Source: Pictodentalium vernedei (taxonomy: Eukaryota; Mollusca; Scaphopoda; Dentaliida; Dentaliidae). Taken from it: 64,000 nt of DNA. Under the pieces are notes generated by a model. That model saw nothing but the letters and a program-made list of their open reading frames with translations, ran no database searches and was not told where the DNA came from. The position numbers and the translations under genes are program-made. Positions 57,401 through 64,000 of the stretch are shown here, piece after piece. The stretch lies in the NCBI GenBank assembly GCA_031216915.1, contig CM062290.1, forward strand, positions 163,348,453 through 163,412,452, written 5' to 3'. Positions within the stretch are counted from its first letter, which is position 1, and every line of letters starts with the position of its first letter.

Positions 57401-58977
57401 TACTACTTAAAGTTTGCTAAACACCAAGTATATTCATTAACCTGTTTTACATTTTAGTTGAAATATTGTAATGAAAAGTGTATATTTTTTTTATTTAATT
57501 ATATTTTTAATGATTTAAGTACAGAAATTAAGATTTTATTTGTGTTTAACATTATTTTTAGCTTTTGAATACGATAATCATGGAAAATGGATATTATTGG
57601 TAAAAGAAGAAATTTTTCAATTTGCCAAAAAGTTGACGGAACGAACTGGTATGGCTTCAATATCGAGTATGAGACCCATTACTGTTAATTACAGCTTGAC
57701 AACACCTTCTCATGCCCCCAATAAGGATCTTGGTGGTCCTTTGTGGGATGTTGTTCCATTCTTGGACCAGCATGGCATCAAGCTCCAGGACACTTCTTGG
57801 CTGGACTGGACGGGCTGAAATTGCAAGCTGCAACTCATTTCAGACATGTTCGATTGGATTGAGGTCAGGGGATCTTGCTGGCCAGTCCATACGCTCAAAT
57901 CCCCTCCTTCTGTCGGTACTCCCCGACAGCATGGGCAACATGAGGACGGGCATTATCGTTCATCAAAATGATTCTATCACCCACGGCACCTGCATACAAT
58001 CTGACGTCAACATCAAGGATCTCATCAATATACCGCTGTGCAGTCAATGTACCACGTTCAAGGACACAGAGATCTGTACGTCCATCTCTGCTGATGCCGC
58101 CCCAGACCATGACTGATCCTCCACCATAGTGGTCATGCTCAGCTATGTTGGCTGTATGTAATCGCTCTCCTGGTCTTCTCCATACCCTAGACCGCCTATC
58201 TGTGTGGTATAGGCAGTACCTTGACTGACTCATCTGTAAAAAGGACAGGTCGCCAATCTTCTCTGTTCCATCCAACGTGGTCCATGGCCCATTCATATCG
58301 TGCCGGGTGGTGGTTCTGAGACAGCGGAATGCGAATACATGGTCTTCTCGACCGGAGACCACCTTCGTGCAACCTTGCCCGGATAGTCTGCGTCGAAATA
58401 TTTACCCCGGATGCATTCTGAAGATCACTACGAAGCTAGGTTGCTGTGGCAAAGCGGTTCCTACGGGCCTGAATGATCAAAAATCGGTCTTCAGCTACAG
58501 ATTTTGCCCTGTCCCTGCCACCACCATGCCGTCTTACTGGTGTTCCATACTGCTGAAATCTTGCTCTGGTGATCACCGTATGTTGCACATCAAGGGCTTC
58601 ACCACCATGACGATTGGTAGCCCCTTGCTCCACCATCCCTACAGCCTGTCAGATTTCTGCTTCGGACAAATGTCTTCTTACATTTGCATTTGCCATATTC
58701 AATCATTAAATCACAAGGGTTTGTGTTGGAATGAAGATTGAATACCCTACACATCTCATGTACATGTAGGCAGTACACGAAACATCATGAAAATCAAGGG
58801 GTAAATGCTTTCCATGACTGTCACGAAAAGTCTGCTTGTCAAGAGAGCTAATGTAAACACTGGGGAACATCTCAGTACATTCCTCAATCGTATCCACCAA
58901 AAATATCGCAAATATGGCGTAAGAAAATTTCACAATGATGTGTCAAATATTTGGTGCTTAGCAAACTTTGAGTAGTA
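57401..58977 (-). mobile_element. Tc1-like DNA transposon relic (family T2)
   Basis: 27 bp TIRs: TACTACTTAAAGTTTGCTAA with ACACCAA at 57401, and TTGGTGCTTAGC with AAACTTTGAGTAGTA to 58977, differing at two positions. TA flanks both ends (57399-57400 and 58978-58979), the Tc1/mariner target duplication. The transposase runs on the minus strand. The full length of 1577 bp is retained. It is unrelated in its ends to family T1. Confidence 0.93.
57657..58696 (-). pseudogene. Broken Tc1-family DD34E transposase (family T2)
   Basis: It begins MANANVRRHLSEAEI at 58696 and ends GMRRRCQAVINSNGSHTRY with TGA at 57657-57659. An N-terminal helix-turn-helix region (VGMVEQGATNRHGGEALDV) is followed by the catalytic core: first Asp in LFTDES, then SVMVWGGISRDGRTDL, second Asp in LMNDNARPHVAHAV, and Glu in SPDLNPIEHV, with 34 residues between the second Asp and the Glu. 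Breaks seen: three in-frame stops (after SEAEI, after RFATAT, and TGA for the Trp after PIEHV), a 4 bp duplication just after TDES, and one extra T before ERMDWP. The corrected length would be 345 codons, normal for Tc1. It is recent enough that every domain is readable. Confidence 0.92.
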
Positions 58978-58979
58978 TA

Positions 58980-59376
58980 TTTGTAAAGTCTTAAAAAATA
59001 TAGAAGCAAAAGGACGTGACGTTATTGGGCGTTTTCTTCCTGCACAAAACAACTCGGGTTAATTTGGTAGATTAATGCGTAATGCGTCCTAATTAGAGAT
59101 TGTTGGCAGTTTAGACAAGAAAAAATGTTTTAACAAAATAAAAAATGAGGAAAACGGAATTTAAATGAAGTAAAATATGGACAAACATCCCAGCTTTAGG
59201 ACATCTGATTGTAGCCGCTATTTCCATGCAAAGAAAAACAGCGTTGAATGCTCGAACCAGGATTGTAGCGAAGATGAAATTCCGATCGACTTTATGTTTG
59301 TTCAGAGGATGTCGGAGGACGTATGTGCACTCCATCGGCTTTTCGGTTATAAATGCTTGAAATGCAGTTTGCCGAA
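58980..59376. other. Unclear; possibly the upstream part of the next LINE fragment
   Basis: The ORF from 59177 (MDKHPSFRTSDCSRYFHAKK) runs into the LINE region in another frame. Its first 70 codons have no LINE feature I can name. Confidence 0.3.
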
Positions 59377-59861
59377 TTTAATAAGTAGCAGTTCAATCAG
59401 AAACATATCATACCTTCAAGAATATCTGTTTAAAATACTACTCTATAAACAGCAGGTGCACTATGTGAACATGAAATTAATGAAAAGATGGATAAGAAAA
59501 ACATCTAAATGGACACAAATTTGACAGATTCATTGGTGATTACCCTGTCTGCCGTTGTGGGTATCGGTACGAGGACTCGGGACACTTCTTACTCGCATGT
59601 TCTCTTTATTCAGCTGAACGTCAATCCATGCTAGAGAGTGTGGGTACTGATGGCGTTAACCTTCAATCTATACTCCACGGGGATCCGTATGAGTCACACT
59701 CCCATAATGAGCATGTGTTTAAAACGGTGCAGGAATATATTAAAATACTTCAAGATTCGATTTATAACATTAGCCGTTATTTTATCGTTACATGCCCCTT
59801 CTTCAAGGCCTTCCTCCCTTCACGTTTTGAGGTATGGAAATCATCTCCCAAAACTAAATAG
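59377..59861 (+). pseudogene. LINE ORF2 C-terminal fragment with CxC-x8-H-x4-C knuckle
   Basis: From 59523 the frame reads DRFIGDYPVCRCGYRYEDSG, HFLLACSLYSAERQSMLESV, then LQSILHGD and EHVFKTVQEYIKI. The spacing CxC-x8-H-x4-C with acidic residues before the His is the C-terminal knuckle of CR1/L2-like LINEs. The preceding MKLMKRWIRKTSKWTQI (to 59520, another frame) would be the linker before it. The knuckle matches that at 61.77 kb in spacing but differs in most residues, so it is a different family. The reverse transcriptase is missing. The stop is at about 59859. Confidence 0.75.
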
Positions 59862-60899
59862 TCAAGCATTGGACAACACCACCCCCCCCCCCCCTCCCCA
59901 AATATTAGGAGTCCTGTATTTTGTATTTTTCTTCACTCTAGAATCCTCCCGACAAAAGGGACCTTCATCACTATCATCGCTCGAGATTCGAACTATATTA
60001 TGATACAACAGAGTATTACTGTGGATATGTATTTATTTACTTATTTATTTTTAATTAATACATTCACTTAATTATTTAATTAATGCGATTTCTTTATATG
60101 TAAGATTACTTTGTGTTACTGTCACTTTTGCGCAGCTGCACCAGCACTAAAAAATGGTAAAGTACTGTCAGATATAGGTAAGGCGTTAGGATAGGCTTAG
60201 CCTGTTCGCCAAAACCTTTTTCTCAAAAAAGAAATAGAATATTATTAAAAAAAGATAAGAAAAAACATGAGCGAATGTGTGTGTATCGCTAGTGCAATAC
60301 GTCAAGAACTACATAATTAAATGTATATATCTGTGCCAAAAATGAAATACCTTGAGGACATGCCAGTGGCTTGGCATATTTGCGCGTCAAAATATTAGGC
60401 ATTTGATGGCGAATATTGAGACTTTTTTCCATATCGGATTTATACAAAGCAACACTCCGCGCATCATCGATCAGTATTTCTTCTCGGAATACTTGTGGGT
60501 CATCTATATTTAAAATCAAAATCTACTAGATGAGCAGCTCCTGTCTCAATCACCTTCATAAAAATATGACACAACTGTGGCAAAAGGTTGTAATGGCCGT
60601 TGCTCTTTTTTTACTTTAGTTCTATAAGCAATTTGTGTATTTGACACAATAACAGGAAATGTAGCTAAATGACACTGTTGCTGGCGAAGCTTGGTGAGCC
60701 TTTACCAACAACGTGCCATACAAGAGCAATTAACTTCCAGTTTGAAATATCTACTTCTGGGCCGAAATAATAGTGGATTTTAAGGTGAAAGATTCAGTTT
60801 GTCTGTACAGCGTACATCATCGACGATTGAAATTGCCATGCATTCCGTCTATCAACTGCCACTCACTAACGTAGCATAATACAGTTATTGGGGGACATA
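59862..60899. other. Non-coding; one unassigned ORF
   Basis: There is a C run at 59880-59895. A minus-strand ORF at 60289-60519 (DDPQVFREEILIDDARSVAL, MPNILTRKYAKPLACPQGIS) has balanced composition but no family I recognise; it may be a decayed coding fragment. Confidence 0.35.
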
Positions 60900-62555
60900 C
60901 AATGCAAAAAATATAGGTTCTCTTTAGAACCAAAACTGGTCCTAATCTTCTCCCTGAGATGGAACCAGTTCTGTTTAAACAGTATTTATTTCAAATCAAA
61001 TAAATTTATAAACATTAACATTAAATATTAACAGAATTAAACATAAATTGAGGGGGTTTCAGCCGTAAGTTTAGAGCTTTTACGAGGTTGTCTCAAATAA
61101 TTATTAAACAAAGGAGATATGAACAGTTGGCATATCGAACCAGTTTTGGTTCCATACAAAACTTTGGAGAAAATCTACTTTTCATATATACGCCCAATAC
61201 TCGAATACGCGAGTCCTGTATGGTGCGGAGCGCACAGTATTTATTGAAACAGTTGGATGGCATTCGTTATGACGCTGCTCGTATTATTACTGAACTAACT
61301 AGATCTATCTCACACGACCGTCTGCTTTTAGAGCTTGGATGGCAGACGCTAGGAGAAAGAAGACACATCCATAAACTATAAAATGTGTTCTTTTTACAAA
61401 ATAGTTAATAAGATGTCCCCATATTTTCTTGTTGGCCTATTGCCTCCTAGGTTCGAGAACGTAACTCAGTATAATTTGCGAAATTCATCCGACTTTATAC
61501 AATATAAGTCAAGGACCGCATTGTTCAAACGGTCATTTTTTCCATCATGTGTGGAGGCTTGGAATAAATTACCAATAGCAACAAGAATATTGCCGTCAAT
61601 CGCCGCTTTTAAAAGAATGATACCTAATGATATTGCCAAACCGCCTCCATATTTCAATAAAGGCAAACGAAAACTGAATATTTTACATTGCAGAATTAGG
61701 TGTGGCTGTAGTGATCTTAATGTCGATAAATTCCAAAATCATATTTTAGAATCACCACTCTGTCTATGTGGAGAAGGTAACGAAGATGCCGAACACTATT
61801 TTTTTCTATTGCCAGCGGTTTAGCTTCCCTAGGATTCAGCTAATGCTTTACCTGGAAAGCTTTCATATTATTTCTATGGATACCCTTCTGTTTGGTAGCA
61901 TGGAGTTGCCAAATGAGGCTAATGCATGCCTATTCAAGAATGTACAATAATATATCAACGCAACTAAAAGATTTGAGTGACAGTAGGCAATAGTGTCTTG
62001 ACTTGATTTGTGTCTTTTTGTGCTGGTAAAGATGCTGATGCCGATGCTGGTGGTGCCACATAGACATAACAGACAACACCTTTTCACAACTTCTTTTCTT
62101 TTTTTTTTCCTTTCTGTCTGACTCTTTCTCTCTGTTTTCCTTTTCTTGTATTCAATTCCACAACTTGCTTTTCTATTACTGTTAAAACTGAATTTCAAGT
62201 TACTGTCATGTAATTAATATGTTTTGTTGAACCATATCTTTAAGGAGAGGAGTGTTATTAAGTGGTAAGCACTTGTTCTCCAATCCTTTTTGTACTTTTT
62301 TCGACAAATAAAATATGTTTAAACTAACTGTTCATATCTCCTTTGTTGCAAAATGTTTGGCGACTGTGTTGAATAAGCTCCAAGTTTACTGCTGAATCTA
62401 CTTCAGTTCATGTAATATTCTGTTAAAATTGAATGCTAATCTTGGTAAATTTACTTGATTTAAAATAAATACTGTTTAAACAGAACTGGTTCCATCTTAG
62501 GGACAAGATTAGGACCAGTTTTTGGTTCTAAAGAGAACCTATATTTTTTGCAGTG
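60900..62555 (+). mobile_element. Long-TIR DNA element with a LINE fragment at its centre
   Basis: The outer ends are CAATGCAAAAAATATAGGTT and ACCTATATTTTTTGCAGTG. The inverted repeats continue inward for about 230 bases on each side (60900-61130 and 62323-62555). They are almost exact for the first 90 bases and more diverged further in, and close with AAACAAAGGAGATATGAACA at 61106 and its mirror TGTTCATATCTCCTTTG at 62329. TA lies outside each end. Without the LINE the element would be a single palindrome of about 460 bp. The superfamily is uncertain; CACTG-type starts occur in several. Confidence 0.8.
61131..62322 (+). pseudogene. 5'-truncated CR1/L2-like LINE (end of RT, C-terminal region, 3' UTR)
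   Basis: Readable in three frames: KTLEKIYFSYIRPILEYASP then VWCGAHS (end of the reverse transcriptase region); LKQLDGIRYDAARIITELTR, DRLLLELGWQTLGERRHIHK; then 61383-61823 with SFYKIVNKMSPYFLVGLLPP, YNLRNSSDFIQYKSRTALFK, RSFFPSCVEAWNKLP and ILHCRIRCGCSDLN; and the knuckle LCLCGEGNEDAEHYFFYC. Frameshifts lie near AHS, after HKL, and in a run of seven T within the knuckle. The ORF ends at about 61950, and a 3' UTR with AATAAAATATG follows to about 62310. The lower decay of this fragment compared with 59.5 kb suggests it is younger. Confidence 0.9.
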
Positions 62556-63009
62556 TAGTATATTGACATTGTGACTATGGGACGCCTCTGTTTTTAACCT
62601 AAGCTTCATGAAATCGTATCGACTGTCACACGAATCCAAATCTAATCAAAGTATTGTCAGACAAGTTGAATTAGAAACCTTGTGTCGTGTATCAAGAGCT
62701 TTATAGGATGCGATACTTTAAGTCAAAATGAATTGATAGCTTAGTAAACGGAAATGGAATTATTTGCTGTCGCGATCTTCGACGTTGCATAACTGATATT
62801 TGATAAATTATTTCGCGACTAGGATTTGTGACCGATTTTAAGCTGTACATTTTTCATATAACTTGTGTGAAGACCTTCTTGCTCACCACATTGTGTCCAA
62901 TTCTACATGAATTAACTCTAAAGTGATAACATTGCTTTTATAACTTGTTCACAAGAACCATATGTCGCACTTGAGTACCACAGTCTGATATTACCTTAAA
63001 ACCAGTAAC
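62556..63009. other. Non-coding, nothing recognised
   Basis: No gene or repeat recognised between the long-TIR element and the SINE. Confidence 0.4.
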
Positions 63010-63137
63010 AGGGTGGAAACGCTGTGGCTCAACTGGCGATAACTGCTTTGAGCCCTTTGTGGCAAGACACTTAACCCTAGTTGCCCACGTGGTGGCACTG
63101 TGTTATAAGGCTACTGCACATCAATCTTGTGCATAGT

Positions 63138-63615
63138 TTTTATTACACGCCTGTTCTATGCAATCCCCATCTACAGCAACACTAAACCATGCCGAAAATG
63201 AAAATCTGTTCCACCCATATGTGCGAACCGGAAATCGTTGACGGTCTGTTTTTAAATAGAAGCGAAAATTCACTAGAATTTTCTACAAATCGAAGAACGC
63301 GATTGCAATTTGAATCGTTAGCGACAGCTGAAGATCGTCCCCTGAGTACCAATGTTTTCTATGTGCCAGTAGGCACATAGAACACATTGGAACTCAAGAG
63401 ACGAGATAGTAATACGTGTTTCCCTCGCAAATTTGATTGGCGATAAAATGTGTTGTTTTTGTTGATAGCTGTCAAATGAATTGCTGAGTGTCATTCTAAT
63501 AAATGGTTTTATGTACGTGATGGTGTGTAATAAACAAAGAACGACACACGCGTGTGAATGGATTAATCGATATTGCACTTGTGCCCGTTTACACGCGTGT
63601 GTCGTTCTGTGTATG
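63138..63615 (-). mobile_element. Family B hairpin-capped MITE, copy 3, inside a SINE
   Basis: Left end TTTTTATTACACGCCTGTTC; right side GATGGTGTGTAATAAAC followed by the foldback AAGAACGACACACGCGTGTG ... ACACGCGTGTGTCGTTCTGT. SINE sequence resumes directly after the foldback, which shows the foldback belongs to the element. The body segment TTTTTAAATAGAAGCGAAAA, TTCACTAGAATTTTC is shared with the family. It carries palindrome P6. Confidence 0.8.
63336..63403. mobile_element. 68 bp palindromic micro-element, copy P6
   Basis: CGTCCCCTGAGTACCAATGT to CACATTGGAACTCAAGAGACG, with centre GCC-AGTA-GGC (opposite orientation to P1, P3 and P5 by its loop). AGAT is on both sides (63332-63335 and 63404-63407). 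The same place in family B copy 2 is empty (GTGTTACTATGTTTAGCTAT). Confidence 0.87.
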
Positions 63616-63735
63616 TACGCTGGGGAGTCCGACAGCTGATCAACGTTGCGCGGTGGCTCTCTCCGGGAACCGCGGATTCCTTCAATCGTAATATGTGACC
63701 CTGTATTGAAACTGTTGTTAAACCCCAATAAAATA

Positions 63736-64000
63736 ACAACAAAAAAGTAACATGGTATTGTGAACGCTTGGACAACGGCCACACGTCACACTAGGTTTAG
63801 AATCTCGTCGGACAAAAAACCCATCGAACAAAAGTTCCACGGAATTATAAAAATGTGAATGAAGCCTCATTGTAGAAATAAAATGGAGGACAGAAACTTA
63901 CTGAATAAAAATTGAATAAGTGGACAGAAGAGTCTAGTTAAAAATTGAGACAATATAGAAAAAAGCTGTTTAATAAATATTTATGTTTATAAAACCTCGA
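63736..64000. other. Non-coding, nothing recognised
   Basis: A-rich sequence to the window end with no feature I can support. Confidence 0.4.

Larger units (their letters stand above)
63010..63735 (+). mobile_element. SINE split by family B copy 3
   Basis: The first part (63010-63137) has GTGGCTCAACTGGCGATAAC (a worn A-box region), GTGGCAAGACACTTAACCCT and AGTTGCCCACGTGGTGGCAC. The second part (63616-63735) has ACGCTGGGGAGTCCGACAGC, TTGCGCGGTGGCTCTCTCCG and the 3' end GTTAAACCCCAATAAAATAAC. Together they follow the order of the 37 kb SINE, so one SINE was cut by the insertion. The middle piece (around TTGCCTTCAACC) is lost or too decayed to see. Confidence 0.72.

Noticed and set aside
57540-58741. 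Plus-strand ORFs of 92-154 codons
   Set aside because: They are shadows of the minus-strand T2 transposase.

Overview
This 64 kb window reads as nuclear DNA of a marine invertebrate animal. It is AT-rich by eye and has no operons, no bacterial-style ribosome sites and no long open frames. Its contents are Tc1-type transposons, LINE tails, polymerase III SINEs with 5S or tRNA heads, many foldback MITEs, and degenerate repeats of a style common in molluscs, lancelets and similar animals. The phylum cannot be fixed from this window. I find no host gene I can defend; all recognisable coding matter is transposon-derived and broken. The window is best read as a gene desert, or the inside of a very large intron, filled with layered small mobile elements.

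Layout. 0-8 kb: a LINE 3' tail (428-740, minus), a diverged tandem array of ~180 bp units (2.9-3.4 kb), a foldback at 4.4 kb, the first copy of a MITE I call family B (5.9-6.4 kb), and a composite ACGC/CCCA microsatellite (6.7-7.1 kb). 8-16 kb: a 29-base G run, old duplications, family B copy 4 with another hairpin-capped MITE nested in it (10.66-11.63 kb), and a diverged ~350 bp repeat (13.2-13.9 kb). 16-25 kb: a tRNA-headed SINE (minus), foldbacks at 21.1-21.4 kb, a pentamer minisatellite (22.3 kb) and a Tc1 relic (23.1-24.55 kb). 25-37 kb: a GA microsatellite and a cluster of MITEs bounded by TTAA (27.2, 28.7, 30.5, 30.8, 31.3, 36.2 kb), a 5S-headed SINE (30.9-31.3 kb) and three other foldback or TIR elements. 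37-47 kb: a tRNA-headed SINE (37.5-37.8 kb, minus), then about 8 kb with little recognisable. 46-50 kb: a palindromic element, family B copy 2, a second Tc1 relic of the 23 kb family, and a SINE body. 50-57 kb: almost featureless. 57-64 kb: an unrelated Tc1 relic (57.4-58.98 kb, minus), two LINE C-terminal fragments with the same CxC-x8-H-x4-C knuckle, one of them in the middle of a long-TIR element (60.90-62.56 kb), and family B copy 3 inside a SINE (63.0-63.7 kb).

The most interesting item is a 68 bp, almost perfectly palindromic micro-element present six times (6145, 11465, 16556, 46625, 50264, 63336). Each copy is flanked by an exact 4 bp direct repeat of the form ANNT. Four copies sit inside family B elements at three different positions, so filled and empty sites can be compared within this window. 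Other notable points are family B and its nested guest, which both carry a foldback at only one end; SINEs that share a body but have different pol III heads; and a LINE fragment lying at the symmetry centre of a long palindrome.
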